Shown: positions 36,498-45,801, numbered from the stretch's first letter. The stretch is DNA of 64,000 nucleotides from Halovenus salina (GCF_026410925.1 NZ_CP112972.1:3162001-3226000); one strand, 5' to 3'. Program-made: numbers and translations. The notes: generated by a model from the sequence alone, not told the origin.

Positions 36498-37724
36498 TCA
36501 GCCCCCAAACTCGTCGAGTGTCGCGTTGATACCTGGCCGAGTGTCCCGGATTCGAGTCCCTTCGATATCGAGGTCGAGCGTCCGGACGGCGGCCTCGCCG
36601 ACGCGGTCGCTCTCGGCTTCGGGCGCGTAGACGCCGAGTCGCCACTGGTCTTGCTGGGCCTGTCGGATGGCACTGACGAGCGTCGACTGCTCGCCGAGCC
36701 GACGGACCTCGCCGTTGACGAGCACCCGCGAGGTCGACTCAGTCATTGACGGCTCCGAGGGAACGTCGAGGATAACCGCAGACGGGTCGACGCCGGCCTC
36801 GGCGGCGACCTCCCGTTCGAGCTCTCGGCGCTGTTCGTGGTCCGCATCGAGCACCGCATCGGGCACGGCGTCGAGCTCTGCCCAGATAGAGCGTTTGTAC
36901 AGGCGGCGTTCGTCGAGCATCCGTGCGTATTCTGCACTCTCCTCGCAGTCCCGGAGCAGTGCGTGAAAGCCGTGGTCGTCCATCCGACGAATCGTCTCGG
37001 CGTCGGCTGCGCCGGCCTCCAGGGTTCGCTCGGTCGCCCGTCGGAGCATCGCCTTGGCGATGCGGGCGACGTGATGCTGGTAGACCGTCGGATTCATCAG
37101 CGCCCGCGCAAGCAGCAGGCTCTCTGCGGCTTGGACGTTACCCTCGTCGAGGACGAGGGTCCCATCGACGAATCGAAGCTCTCGAATCAGGCGCTCGTGG
37201 TCGATCGTTCCGTAGGGTGCGCCGGTGTGGTGGGCATCTCTCACGAGGTAATCCATCCGGTCGACGTCGAGTTCGCCGGAGACAAGCTGTCCCAACTCGC
37301 CGTCGCCGGCGATGAGGTCGGCAATCCGGTCCGGATTCAGCCCCTCCTCGGTGAGAATCTCTGCCACCTGCCCGCGGCCGATGAGCCCGTGAACCTCGTC
37401 GTGGTAGGTTCCCGTCTCCCGGTAGATGACCGACTCGATGTTGTGGCTGTACGGGCTGTGTCCGATATCGTGGAGGAGAGCCGCTGCGCGGACACGCTCG
37501 GCCTGCTGGCCCTCGATTCCGAGGTGGTCCAGCGCTCGGTCCGCAAGATGGAAGACACCGAGGCTGTGTTCGAATCTGGTGTGGTTCGCAGAGGGGTAGA
37601 CCATCCGGACGGTGCCCAGTTGGTTGATTCGTCGTAGCCGCTGTACCGGTGGGGTGTCGAGTAACTTCTCTGCAACCCCACCGACCTCGATATGGTCGTG
37701 GACGCTGTCTTTGATTGTTGCCAT
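36498..37724 (-). CDS. HD-domain phosphohydrolase (dNTPase-like)
   Basis: A 408-residue HD-superfamily enzyme. It has HTRFEHSLGVFHLADRAL (first metal His region) and the catalytic ALLHDIGHSPYSHNIESV, followed by the family segment SGELDVDRMDYLVRDAHHTG. Related proteins hydrolyse dNTPs or cyclic nucleotides. ATG 37724 (MATIKDSVHDHI) is used; the earlier ATG adds MTTNCRI. A TTTAAAT box lies ~20-27 bp upstream of it. Possible nucleotide-pool role; substrate undetermined. Confidence 0.88.
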   Translation of the reverse strand: MATIKDSVHDHIEVGGVAEKLLDTPPVQRLRRINQLGTVRMVYPSANHTRFEHSLGVFHLADRALDHLGIEGQQAERVRAAALLHDIGHSPYSHNIESVIYRETGTYHDEVHGLIGRGQVAEILTEEGLNPDRIADLIAGDGELGQLVSGELDVDRMDYLVRDAHHTGAPYGTIDHERLIRELRFVDGTLVLDEGNVQAAESLLLARALMNPTVYQHHVARIAKAMLRRATERTLEAGAADAETIRRMDDHGFHALLRDCEESAEYARMLDERRLYKRSIWAELDAVPDAVLDADHEQRRELEREVAAEAGVDPSAVILDVPSEPSMTESTSRVLVNGEVRRLGEQSTLVSAIRQAQQDQWRLGVYAPEAESDRVGEAAVRTLDLDIEGTRIRDTRPGINATLDEFGG

Positions 37725-37855
37725 TATCCGACAGTTGGTCGTCATGATTTAAAAGAGTCAGCCATTAGCGTTGTACGATTGGCCGTTTCGGAGGCCGAGC
37801 GCGCCATGTCTTCGATATCACCCTCCTAGGGACCGGTCTATCAAAGGGCGGGCGG

Positions 37856-37862
37856 TTTATCA
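37856..37862 (+). promoter_or_regulatory. TATA-like box of the cofD operon
   Basis: TTTATCA, 25-31 bp before the cofD ATG at 37887. It is the only promoter-like site before four overlapping genes. Confidence 0.5.
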
Positions 37863-37886
37863 TTCCGGACTCACATAGACGGTGGT

Positions 37887-38879
37887 ATGGTGACGTTTCT
37901 CTCCGGCGGCACGGGGACGCCGAAACTCCTGGCGGGTGCTGAGGACACCTTCTCACCCGAGGAGACAACCGTCGTCGCGAACACGGGCGACGACGTGATG
38001 CTCGGCGGGTTCCTGGTCTGTCCGGACGTGGACACGGTGCTCTTTCTCGGCGGGGGCGTTCTTGACCGTGAGACCTGGTGGGGTATCGCGGACGACACCA
38101 CCAACACCAACGACAGGCTCCAGGAAATCGCCGAGACAGCCGACCTCGGGACAGGACCCCGATATCTCGACGAGACGGCGCAGACAGCGGGCCGCGATAT
38201 CGCTGCCTGGCGACGCTTCTCTGGCGTCGGCGAGTTCATGCTCATCGGCGACCGGGACCGGGCGGTCCACCTGACGCGGACGGGCCTGCTCGACGAGGGG
38301 TACTCTCTGACCGAGGCGACGGCGTTGCTGGCCGAGACCTACAACGTTCCCTGGGAGCTGTTGCCGATGAGCGACGACCCGGTCGCCTCGCTCATCGAGA
38401 CGCCGGCGGGAACGATGCACTTCCAGGAGTTCTGGGTCGCACGGAACGGCGAGCCAGCCGTCGAGGGTGTCGAGTTCCGAGGTGGAGAAAGTGCCGACCC
38501 GACACCCGCCGTGCTCGACGCACTGGCGGAGCCAGTCGTCATCGGTCCCTCGAACCCGGTGACGAGTATCGGACCGATGCTCGCCCTGGATGGGTTCGAA
38601 GAGGCGCTGGAATCGACGACGGTCGTCGCAGTCTCGCCGTTCGTCGAAGACGAGGTGTTCTCGGGGCCGGCGGCGAAGTTGATGGCGGCAGAGGGATACG
38701 AGCCGTCGACGGCAGGAATGGCAGCGGCGTACCCCTTCGCCGACGGATTCGTGCTCGACACCGACGACGGGACCGCGCTCGACCGGCCGGTCGTCCGGAC
38801 AAACACTACGCTACGCAGTGAGGCGGATTCGGCACGCGTAGCCCGTGCCGTTCGCACGCTCTTGAACGATCTTGAATGA
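37887..38879 (+). CDS. cofD: 2-phospho-L-lactate transferase
   Basis: A 330-residue CofD-family protein, the enzyme that joins a phospholactate (or phosphoenolpyruvate) unit to the riboflavin-like Fo to give F420-0. It begins [20 protein letters not shown] with the nucleotide-binding glycine loop, then [19 protein letters not shown] and [15 protein letters not shown], all characteristic. Haloarchaea make F420. It is the first gene of a four-gene overlapping operon (next starts inside its last codons). Confidence 0.93.
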   Translation: MVTFLSGGTGTPKLLAGAEDTFSPEETTVVANTGDDVMLGGFLVCPDVDTVLFLGGGVLDRETWWGIADDTTNTNDRLQEIAETADLGTGPRYLDETAQTAGRDIAAWRRFSGVGEFMLIGDRDRAVHLTRTGLLDEGYSLTEATALLAETYNVPWELLPMSDDPVASLIETPAGTMHFQEFWVARNGEPAVEGVEFRGGESADPTPAVLDALAEPVVIGPSNPVTSIGPMLALDGFEEALESTTVVAVSPFVEDEVFSGPAAKLMAAEGYEPSTAGMAAAYPFADGFVLDTDDGTALDRPVVRTNTTLRSEADSARVARAVRTLLNDLE

Positions 38880-39721
38880 CTCGTGACAACACTCCCCAAC
38901 ACGAACCCGCTTTCAACCCGCCGGTTGCGCTGGCCAGCCTGAGCGGCCGGTCTGACGCAGAGTGGGCGGCCACCGGAGCCGAGTACGCTGGCGTCGCCTT
39001 CCTCGGTGGAATCGCCATCGACGAGGCGACCAGGGAGGCCGCACGAGCGATGGTCGACCGCGACCGGACGGAGTACCTTCCTGCTGACCCGACCGCATTC
39101 ATCGACGACCAACTCGCGCGGACCGCCGACCTTCCCGTGCGACCCGGGTTCAACGTCCGGACCGTGGCGTTACCGCCGCTCGCCGAGGCCGCCGAGGTCT
39201 GCCGGAGACACGACGCGATTCTCGAAATCAACGCCCACTGCCGGCAGACAGAAATCTGTGCGGCAGGGAGCGGAGAGTCGCTGTTGACCGAGCCGGACCG
39301 CCTCTGTGAGCAGGTTGCCGTCGCGGACGAACACGGGGACGCGGTCAGTGTCAAGGTCCGTGCCGAAGTTCCCGGCGTCGACCTGCCCGCACTGGCGCGT
39401 CGCGTTGCAGATGCCGGCGCTGAGTATCTGCATCTGGACGCGATGGATTCCGAGGCGGTTGTCGGGGAGGTAGCTGGGGCGGCCGATATCACCGTCATCG
39501 CCAACAACGAGGTCCGGGACCGCGCCTCCGTGGCTGAGTACCTCTCTCACGGGGCAGGTGCGGTCAGCGTCGGGAGACCGAGTGACGACCCGCGTGTGCT
39601 CTCACGCATCCACAGTGCTGCAACCGAGTGGTTCGACGCCGACGGAGGTTTCAGGGACGACCCAGACACACGAACGATGACGAACATAGAGACCACACAG
39701 ACAATCGGAGGCGGTGAGTGA
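38876..39721 (+). CDS. Dihydrouridine synthase-like TIM-barrel protein
   Basis: A 281-residue TIM-barrel protein similar to the tRNA-dihydrouridine synthase / dihydroorotate dehydrogenase group: [40 protein letters not shown], and the FMN phosphate-binding end [20 protein letters not shown] then [10 protein letters not shown]. The usual Dus catalytic Cys context (NxGCP) is changed to NAHCRQ, so tRNA reduction is uncertain. It is tightly coupled to cofD and the CitG-like gene (overlaps of 4 and 1 bp), which points to a cofactor-related or tRNA-independent role. Confidence 0.75.
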   Translation: MTRDNTPQHEPAFNPPVALASLSGRSDAEWAATGAEYAGVAFLGGIAIDEATREAARAMVDRDRTEYLPADPTAFIDDQLARTADLPVRPGFNVRTVALPPLAEAAEVCRRHDAILEINAHCRQTEICAAGSGESLLTEPDRLCEQVAVADEHGDAVSVKVRAEVPGVDLPALARRVADAGAEYLHLDAMDSEAVVGEVAGAADITVIANNEVRDRASVAEYLSHGAGAVSVGRPSDDPRVLSRIHSAATEWFDADGGFRDDPDTRTMTNIETTQTIGGGE

Positions 39722-40566
39722 TGGACCGACCCGAGCGGTCGACGGCCGCAAACGCACAGCTCGCACTGTTGCTCGAAGTGTCTGGAACTCCAAAACCCGG
39801 CAATGTCGACAGAGAGCGCGAGTACGACGATCTGCGTTTCGAGCATTTCATGGCGGGTGCTGCCGGTGCGCGCGATGGGCTGGAGCTAGCGACAGGGGAC
39901 GAACCCGTCGGCCGCGCATTCGAGCGAGCCGTCGCGGGAATGAGCCACCAGCGCGGCGGCAACACGCAGTTCGGCGCGCTCTTGCTCGTGACGCCACTGG
40001 CCGCGGCCGCGGCACAGGGAGCACTCTCTCGAGAGGGTGCCCGCGGCGTCGTCGCCGATACGACCGTCGAAGACGCGGTGATCTTCTATCGTGCGTTCGA
40101 CCATGTCGATGTCGCTGTCGACGACCCGCCGGAGGGGATGGAGCCACTCGACGTGCGTCGGGGGAGCGAAGCCGAGTCCGCCATCCGCGACCGCGGCCTG
40201 ACGCTGAAAGACGTGATGGAACAGAGCACAGATGTCGACGGCATCGCCGCCGAGTGGGTTGATGGCTTCCCGCGGACGTTCGAGGCCGCACACGGACTGT
40301 CACAGAGCGACGGCCCGGTGGCGAACCGCGCGTCGGCGCTGTTTCTGGCACTGCTCGCAAGCGAGGTCGACACGTTCGTCGTGACCCAGCACGATACGGA
40401 GACGGCCCTGGAGGTCCGGGACCGAGCACAGGCAGTCCTCGATGGCGACGAGGACCCCTACGACCTCGCCAGAGAGTTCGTCGACCGCGAGATAAATCCC
40501 GGAACGACGGCTGATATCGTTGCTGGCGCGCTGTTTATTGCGCTCGAACGCGGACTGTCGGTGTGA
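39721..40566 (+). CDS. Triphosphoribosyl-dephospho-CoA synthase (CitG/MdcB-like) family protein
   Basis: A 281-residue helical protein. It shows the family start NAQLALLLEVSGTPKPGNVD and the later INPGTTADIVAGALFIALER, which match CitG/MdcB proteins that build the 2'-(5''-triphosphoribosyl)-3'-dephospho-CoA prosthetic group. No citrate or malonate lyase genes are nearby, so the archaeal members probably make a different phosphoribosyl-linked compound. ATG 39721 overlaps the preceding TGA by one base. It precedes a DUF447 gene, a pairing known in archaea and in methylotrophic bacteria with archaeal-type C1 cofactors. Confidence 0.82.
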   Translation: MDRPERSTAANAQLALLLEVSGTPKPGNVDREREYDDLRFEHFMAGAAGARDGLELATGDEPVGRAFERAVAGMSHQRGGNTQFGALLLVTPLAAAAAQGALSREGARGVVADTTVEDAVIFYRAFDHVDVAVDDPPEGMEPLDVRRGSEAESAIRDRGLTLKDVMEQSTDVDGIAAEWVDGFPRTFEAAHGLSQSDGPVANRASALFLALLASEVDTFVVTQHDTETALEVRDRAQAVLDGDEDPYDLAREFVDREINPGTTADIVAGALFIALERGLSV

Positions 40567-41162
40567 TGACAGCGACGGGGTGGCCGGTCGAGCTTCGCGG
40601 CGTGACCGAGTCGATTGTCGCCACGCTCGGCCCCAACAACCGATACAACTTCGCGGCGCTTGGTCTCCACGTCCCAGACGATGGGATCGACCCCGGAAGC
40701 ACCGAAACCGTCCGGGCGCGAACCTGGGGACGAACCCGGACGTGGCGCAATTTCACAGAGCGCGGGTCCGGCATCGTCCAGTTCAGCCGCGACCCGGTGC
40801 TGTTCGTCGACGCCGCGCTCGATATCTACGAGCAAGACGAGCCGGTCCACGACGAGGCGGCCGCCTGGGTCACGGTCTCTGCAGAACAGACAGACGAGGG
40901 AACCGAGGGGGACACGCAGTGGGTCGACTGGGAGCTGACCCCTGAGGAGTCAACGCACCGTCGTGAGGTAACTCCGGCCTTCAACCGTGGCTACGCGGCA
41001 GTCGTCGAAGCGACCGTCGCCGCCTCTCGCCTGGATGTCGATGCATACGACAGAGAGACGCTCGTCGATCGAATCGACTACTTCGGCGATGTTGTCGAAC
41101 GGTGTGGCGGACCACGCGAGCGTGAGGCGTTCGGCCGAATCGAATCCCAATTCGAGTTATAG
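40566..41162 (+). CDS. DUF447-family protein (FMN-binding split-barrel type)
   Basis: A 198-residue DUF447 protein: GVTESIVATLGPNNRYNFAA at the start, then GRTRTWRNFTERGSGIVQFS, and the C-terminal AFNRGYAAVVEATVAASRLD. Members have a flavin-reductase-like barrel and are found with methanopterin-type cofactor genes in archaea and methylotrophs; the reaction is unknown. It is the fourth gene of the cofD operon and its end overlaps that of the convergent aldo/keto reductase by 6 bp. Confidence 0.82.
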   Translation: MTATGWPVELRGVTESIVATLGPNNRYNFAALGLHVPDDGIDPGSTETVRARTWGRTRTWRNFTERGSGIVQFSRDPVLFVDAALDIYEQDEPVHDEAAAWVTVSAEQTDEGTEGDTQWVDWELTPEESTHRREVTPAFNRGYAAVVEATVAASRLDVDAYDRETLVDRIDYFGDVVERCGGPREREAFGRIESQFEL

Positions 41163-41969
41163 GCCGCCCTTGAACATCGCGAGACCGGTTTTGAGATAGG
41201 AGGGTCTGGTCACCAGATCGTGTTCGGCCTGTGTGAGCATGAAATCGAAGATATCGATGTTCTCCGCGAGGTGTTCGCGGGAGGTCGACATCGGAATCGT
41301 CATGACGTTGTCGTGTTGGGTCGCCCACCGTAGCGCCACCTGTGGGCCTGTCTTGTCGAATTTCTCGCCGAGGTTCCACAGCAGGTCGTCGTCGATAGCG
41401 CCGCCGTTTGCGAGCGGACTGTATCCCGTAAGCACGATATCGTGCTGCTGGCAGTACGAGAGCAACTCGCGTTGGGGCCACCAGGGATGGAAGAGCACCT
41501 GATTGGTGAAAATCGGCGCATCAGAGTACTCGCGTGCGCGGTGGAGCCTGTCGGTCCCGAAGTTACTCACGCCGATGTGACGGGTCAGCCCCTGGTCGCG
41601 GGCCGCGTTGAGCCCCGCCATGACCGTTTCGAGGTCTGCAACCGGATTCGGCCAGTGGATGAGCAGCAGGTCCACCTGGTCGACCCCGAGCTGGTCGACG
41701 CTCTCCTCGGTTGAAGCGACGATGTCGCTGACAGTCCGGTTGGTGGGCAACACCTTCGTCGTGAGAAACACCTCCTCTCTGTCGGGGTCAGCCTCGGTAA
41801 TCGCTCGCCCGACACCGTCCTCGTTCTCGTAGGCCTGTGCGGTGTCGACGTGGCGATAGCCGAGCTCCAGTGCCGTCGAGACGGCGTCTTCGGCCGTCTC
41901 GCTGTCCATCTGCCAGGTTCCGACACCGAGTTTCGGCACCTCGTCTCCGCATCGAGTGACGTACTCCAT
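41157..41969 (-). CDS. Aldo/keto reductase
   Basis: A 270-residue NADPH-dependent reductase. It has the N-terminal barrel motif VPKLGVGTWQM, the catalytic Tyr in HVDTAQAYENEDGVGRAI, catalytic Lys in TTKVLPTNRTVSD, His in LLLIHWPNPVADLETVM, and the cofactor loop IPMSTSREHLAENIDIFDF. ATG 41969 (MEYVTRCGDEVPK) is the start. A longer open frame to 42113 is an artefact that runs through the neighbouring MITE-like element. Confidence 0.9.
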   Translation of the reverse strand: MEYVTRCGDEVPKLGVGTWQMDSETAEDAVSTALELGYRHVDTAQAYENEDGVGRAITEADPDREEVFLTTKVLPTNRTVSDIVASTEESVDQLGVDQVDLLLIHWPNPVADLETVMAGLNAARDQGLTRHIGVSNFGTDRLHRAREYSDAPIFTNQVLFHPWWPQRELLSYCQQHDIVLTGYSPLANGGAIDDDLLWNLGEKFDKTGPQVALRWATQHDNVMTIPMSTSREHLAENIDIFDFMLTQAEHDLVTRPSYLKTGLAMFKGGL

Positions 41970-42027
41970 ACCTACTGTTGGGACAGTCTCTCCATATGCC
42001 TTCTCCTGGCGATGCAGGCACTCCTCA

Positions 42028-42136
42028 TAGTGATTGTTGCGAGTCGTTACCGCCGTCGGGAAACGAGGTGTGGGTCTCACGCCGTGAAACACCGAGATTC
42101 GCGACGCGGTCACGAAAATAACCGCAACAATTACTA
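42028..42136 (-). mobile_element. 109-bp MITE-like inverted-repeat element, copy 3
   Basis: In reverse orientation to copies 1 and 2. It has the same terminal repeats (one substitution: TAGTAATTGTTGCG at the pyrI side) and is flanked by TCA on both sides (42025-42027 and 42137-42139). The second TCA is the pyrI TGA stop codon on the minus strand. Two changes in the first internal palindrome partly keep its pairing through G-U. Confidence 0.85.
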
Positions 42137-42595
42137 TCAGGCGAGGATGTGTGCCGTGATATCGTCCCGGATAATCGTGTCACAGTAGACACAGCGAATG
42201 CCGTCTTCGAGCACTTCGAACTCGGAGTCGACGGGCTCTCCCTCGGTGGTGATACAGTTGTGATTCGAGCACTGGAGCACACCCGAGACCCGCTCTGGGC
42301 GCTCGACACGGTGTTTTTCGACCACATCGAAGCTCTTGATGATGTTGATGCTCGCCTCCGGTGCAACGAGTGAGAGAACATCGACCTCAGACTGGCTCAG
42401 CTCGCGGTCTTCAACCTTGACGACATCCTTGCGGCCGAGACGGTCCGAGGGGACGTTCATTCCAATCGAGACGACATCACCCTCCCTGCCGTCGATGCCG
42501 AGAATTGCGAGGACGTTCAGCGCTTGGCCGCCCGGGATGTGGTCGATGACTGTCCCCCGTTCGATTTTGCTGACGCGGAGTTCTTCGTTGGTCAT
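42137..42595 (-). CDS. pyrI: Aspartate carbamoyltransferase regulatory subunit
   Basis: A 152-residue PyrI. It has the nucleotide-binding N-domain ([40 protein letters not shown]) and the C-terminal zinc domain with four Cys arranged as CSNHNC and CVYC. It binds CTP/ATP and modulates PyrB. The start overlaps the pyrB stop by 4 bp. The stop codon is embedded in a MITE target duplication, so the operon's 3' end is bounded by that element. Confidence 0.95.
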   Translation of the reverse strand: MTNEELRVSKIERGTVIDHIPGGQALNVLAILGIDGREGDVVSIGMNVPSDRLGRKDVVKVEDRELSQSEVDVLSLVAPEASINIIKSFDVVEKHRVERPERVSGVLQCSNHNCITTEGEPVDSEFEVLEDGIRCVYCDTIIRDDITAHILA

Positions 42596-43506
42596 TGGTC
42601 ACCTCCAAGCAGTAGATCGAGCAGTGCCATTCTGACAGGGACGCCGTTGTGTGCCTGCTCGAAGTAGTTCGCGTTCGCGGTCTCGTCGACATCGTAGGCA
42701 ATTTCGTCGACCCGTGGGAGCGGGTGCATCACAGCCAGGTCGTCTTTCGCAACCGAGAGACTCTCGGCGTCGATCTGGTATTCGCCGGCGACTTTGCGGT
42801 ACTCGGACTCGTCGGGGAATCGCTCGCGCTGAATACGAGTCACGTACAGCACGTCGAGGGAGGGAAGAATCGCCTCTGGGTCGGTGTGTTCTTTCACTTC
42901 CGACCCCTCCTGGTGGAGGTCGTATCTGACCTTCCGGGGGAGCTGGAGACTTTCTGGGCTGATGAAGTGTTGGCTCACGTCGAAGTTTGTCAGCGCGTGG
43001 GCAAGCGAGTGGACGGTGCGCCCGTATTTTAGATCGCCCATGATGCCGATAGAGACATCGTCGAGGCCCGCGTTCTCACGGATCGTATAGAGGTCGAGCA
43101 ACGTCTGTGTTGGGTGTTGCCCGGCCCCGTCGCCGGCGTTGATGAGCGGCACGTCGACAAACTCACTCGCCATCTCCGCGGCCCCCTCACTCGGATGGCG
43201 CAACACCAGTGCGTCGGCATACCCCTCGACAACGCGGACCGTGTCGGCAAGACTCTCCCCTTTCTTGACCGAGGACGAGTCGACCGGTCCCATGTCGACG
43301 ATATCGCCGCCGAGTCGTTTCATCGCGGCCGAGAAACTCATCTTCGTCCGCGTGCTCGGCTCGAAAAACAGGAGTCCGAGCAGTGCCCCCTCGTGTCGGT
43401 TGGCGACGGCAGACGGGTCCGCCGCCAGCTCCGACGCGCGGTCGAGGACCGCCTCGATATCCTCGCGCGAGAGCTGTCGCGCACTTGTGATGTGGTCGTG
43501 ACGCAT
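42592..43506 (-). CDS. pyrB: Aspartate carbamoyltransferase catalytic subunit
   Basis: A 304-residue ATCase catalytic chain forming carbamoyl-aspartate in pyrimidine synthesis. Motifs: carbamoyl-phosphate loop [55 protein letters not shown] and the aspartate loop [13 protein letters not shown] then [13 protein letters not shown] 43506 ([12 protein letters not shown]) follows a TTAAATA box 25-31 bp upstream on the same strand. The frame to 43530 adds an unsupported MSAPVLRA. Confidence 0.96.
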   Translation of the reverse strand: MRHDHITSARQLSREDIEAVLDRASELAADPSAVANRHEGALLGLLFFEPSTRTKMSFSAAMKRLGGDIVDMGPVDSSSVKKGESLADTVRVVEGYADALVLRHPSEGAAEMASEFVDVPLINAGDGAGQHPTQTLLDLYTIRENAGLDDVSIGIMGDLKYGRTVHSLAHALTNFDVSQHFISPESLQLPRKVRYDLHQEGSEVKEHTDPEAILPSLDVLYVTRIQRERFPDESEYRKVAGEYQIDAESLSVAKDDLAVMHPLPRVDEIAYDVDETANANYFEQAHNGVPVRMALLDLLLGGDQ

Positions 43507-43530
43507 CGCTCGAAGCACCGGTGCGGACAC

Positions 43531-43537
43531 TATTTAA
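43531..43537 (-). promoter_or_regulatory. TATA-like box of pyrBI
   Basis: TTAAATA on the minus strand, 25-31 bp upstream of the pyrB ATG at 43506, consistent with a leaderless transcript. Confidence 0.55.
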
Positions 43538-43611
43538 TTCACCGACACTGCCCCGACATGTCCCGTGATGCCGTACCGTGGGTTCATATCCGATGGGGGG
43601 CCAGCCTCGCT

Positions 43612-44271
43612 ATGCTCGCGTTCGCAGGCGGAAAAGGCGGCTGTGGAAAGACGACGACCACCCTCGGCGTGGCCGCTGCGCTCGGGCGATGCGGAGCCGA
43701 CCCGCTCGTTGTCGACGGCGACTGTGACATGCCCGACGTTCATCACCGGCTGGGGTTACCACGGGATGAGGGAATCGATGCCCTTGCTCGGGGTCGCCCA
43801 CTCCGGGCGGTGACCAGCAGGACCGACGCGCTTCCTGGTGTTAGCGTCGTTCAGGGAGGAAAACGAGAGGCCTTGGAGCCCGCGCTTCGGCGAGCACAGC
43901 CGTGGGACGGTCCGGTGCTTGTCGACTGCGGTGCAGGGACGAACCCTGACGCCGTCACGCCGCTTCGACACGCCGAGCGGGCCATCATTGTCTCGACCGA
44001 CCAGCCCCAATGCATCGAAGACGCGGAGACGACCCGCCGAATAGCTTGGCGACTCGATACGTCTGTCGCCGGGGTCGTCGTCCGCCGAAGTGTCCAGGCC
44101 GGAGCCGACGACACGGTCTCGACGCGCCGACGTATCCCACCAGAGTGGCACATCCTTGGCGATGTCCCTGTCGCCGATACGCCACTGGAAGATGATAGCA
44201 CTATGGACGTGTTTCAAACAATCGCAGCGGCGGTCTACCAGACCACGGGGACTGGAGACAGACACCGATAG
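43612..44271 (+). CDS. ParA/MinD-like P-loop ATPase
   Basis: A 219-residue SIMIBI-class ATPase. It begins MLAFAGGKGGCGKTTTTLGV with the deviant Walker A (GGKGGCGKTT), followed by VVDGDCDMPDVHHRLGLP (Walker A', Asp of the switch region), VLVDCGAGTNPDAVTPLRHA and IIVSTDQPQCIEDAETTRR. It is shorter than chromosomal ParA and lacks a ParB partner nearby, so a MinD-type positioning or cargo role is more likely than partitioning. ATG 43558 is an alternative start (MSRDAVPWVH). Confidence 0.82.
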   Translation: MLAFAGGKGGCGKTTTTLGVAAALGRCGADPLVVDGDCDMPDVHHRLGLPRDEGIDALARGRPLRAVTSRTDALPGVSVVQGGKREALEPALRRAQPWDGPVLVDCGAGTNPDAVTPLRHAERAIIVSTDQPQCIEDAETTRRIAWRLDTSVAGVVVRRSVQAGADDTVSTRRRIPPEWHILGDVPVADTPLEDDSTMDVFQTIAAAVYQTTGTGDRHR

Positions 44272-44309
44272 AGATGTTTCTGTGGTCAGCGTAGATACCG
44301 TAGGCGGAA

Positions 44310-44316
44310 TATTTAA
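44310..44316 (+). promoter_or_regulatory. TATA-like box of the RecA-like gene at 44343
   Basis: TATTTAA, 27-33 bp before the ATG at 44343. Confidence 0.5.
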
Positions 44317-44342
44317 CGGGCGGTATACCAAAGTCAGAGTAG

Positions 44343-44972
44343 ATGACAGACCGGCTGCGGACCGGGATCGATGTCCTCGACCGGAAGCTCGACGGCGGTA
44401 TCCCAGCCGGTAGTATCGTCGCGCTGTCGGCGAGTCCGGCCAGCCAGGCCGAGCTGTTTCTCTACGAGCTGACGGCGACGCGTGGCACGCTCTGGCTCTC
44501 GCTGAATCGGACGGGCGAGGCTGTCAGGGATAGTATCGAGAACACGCCGGCCGAAACCGGCGACCCGACGGTGCGCCACATCTCCGGAGAAGCGCCGCTC
44601 GATAACGCCGGAAAGCTTGTGAGCGCACTCCCCGAAACCTCGAATCTCATCGTCGACCCCATCGACGTGCTCGAATCACAGGAGCCCCCATCCCGGTTCC
44701 GGAGTTTCATGAACGACCTCCAGAACCACATCTTTAACACCAACAGTATGGCGATACTGCACTGCCTGAAGAGTCGGTCGACGCCACCGTTACGGGACAC
44801 GACAGAACACTTCGCGGATGTGGTTTTCGACCTCGAAACGAACGTCGCCGGTGACGAGATCGAAAACAGGTTGTCGATTCCGAAGTTCCGGGGCGGTCGA
44901 GCGCCTGCCGACACTATCAAGCTCGAACTGATTGACGAGGTCTCTATCGACACCAGCCGAGATATCGCTTGA
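44343..44972 (+). CDS. RecA/KaiC-like fold protein with a degenerate P-loop
   Basis: A 209-residue member of the haloarchaeal RAD55/KaiC-like group. It opens RLRTGIDVLDRKLDGGIPAG, the usual KaiC/RadA start before Walker A, but the P-loop is SIVALSASPASQAELFLYEL, with no GxxxxGK(S/T). Walker B-like NLIVDPIDVLE lacks a clear acidic tip. ATP hydrolysis is therefore unlikely. It is probably a structural or regulatory paralogue. It is followed by an FAH-family gene with its own promoter. Confidence 0.75.
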   Translation: MTDRLRTGIDVLDRKLDGGIPAGSIVALSASPASQAELFLYELTATRGTLWLSLNRTGEAVRDSIENTPAETGDPTVRHISGEAPLDNAGKLVSALPETSNLIVDPIDVLESQEPPSRFRSFMNDLQNHIFNTNSMAILHCLKSRSTPPLRDTTEHFADVVFDLETNVAGDEIENRLSIPKFRGGRAPADTIKLELIDEVSIDTSRDIA

Positions 44973-45018
44973 AAACGCTTTTCCAAACGCTTAACAGCCA
45001 CTCACCAGACCTGTCGGT

Positions 45019-45801
45019 ATGAAACAGGTCCGATTTCGCGACCGAGCAGGAACTGTCAGAACCGGCGAATGGGTCGACGACGACGGCACGCCAGCCGACA
45101 CCGAGACAGCAGGACAGGGCGGCGAGATTCGGGCCGCGGGGCAATCCTACGACCCCGACGCGGTGACGATTCTGCCGCCGTCCGAGCCGAGTAAGATTGT
45201 CTGTGTCGGTCGGAACTACGCTGCCCACGCCGACGAACGTGGCGAAGACGTTCCAGACAGGCCCTTGCTCTTTTTGAAGGGACCGAACGCCGTCGCGAGC
45301 CACGGAAGCGACATTTCGCTGCTCGCGGAGAAAGACCGACAGGAGTACGAGGCCGAGTTGGCGGTCGTCATCGGCGAGCAGTGCCGCCACGTCGACGAGG
45401 CCGACGCGATGGACGTCGTCGCGGGCTTCACCTGCATGGTCGACATCTCGAACCGCGACGACCAGGACCGCGAGACGAACTGGATTCGGGGAAAGGCCTT
45501 CGACAACGCCGCGCCGCTCGGGCCGGTGTGTGCCGACCCCGAACACGTGCCCGACGACGCTACCGTCGAGCTACACTGCAACGGCGAGCGCCGGCAGTCC
45601 TCGACGCTCGACCATCTCATCTTCCCGATTCCTGAGCTGATTGCCGAGATTACTGCCTACATGACACTCGAACCAGGGGATATCATCGCCACCGGAACGC
45701 CCGAGGGGGTTGGTCCGCTTTCTGACGGCGACCACGTGCGCGTCACAATCGAGGGTGTCGGACAGCTGACCCACACTGTCACCGTCCCCGAGGAGGACTG
45801 A
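45019..45801 (+). CDS. Fumarylacetoacetate hydrolase family protein
   Basis: A 260-residue FAH-fold enzyme. It carries KIVCVGRNYAAHADERGEDV, PLLFLKGPNAVASHGSDISL, the metal-binding YEAELAVVIGEQCRHVDEAD and AGFTCMVDISNRDDQ, and the end GDIIATGTPEGVGPL. Members hydrolyse or decarboxylate acylpyruvates and 2-oxo-3-deoxy acids, or hydrate 2-oxopent-4-enoates. In haloarchaea a sugar or aromatic breakdown role is possible; no pathway partner is adjacent. A CGCTTAACA box lies ~25 bp upstream. Confidence 0.88.
   Translation: MKQVRFRDRAGTVRTGEWVDDDGTPADTETAGQGGEIRAAGQSYDPDAVTILPPSEPSKIVCVGRNYAAHADERGEDVPDRPLLFLKGPNAVASHGSDISLLAEKDRQEYEAELAVVIGEQCRHVDEADAMDVVAGFTCMVDISNRDDQDRETNWIRGKAFDNAAPLGPVCADPEHVPDDATVELHCNGERRQSSTLDHLIFPIPELIAEITAYMTLEPGDIIATGTPEGVGPLSDGDHVRVTIEGVGQLTHTVTVPEED

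Noticed and set aside
41970-42113. N-terminal extension of the aldo/keto reductase (48 more residues)
   Set aside because: The extra codons translate the MITE-like element and lack family similarity; MEYVTRCGDEVPKLGVG at 41969 is the expected reductase start.
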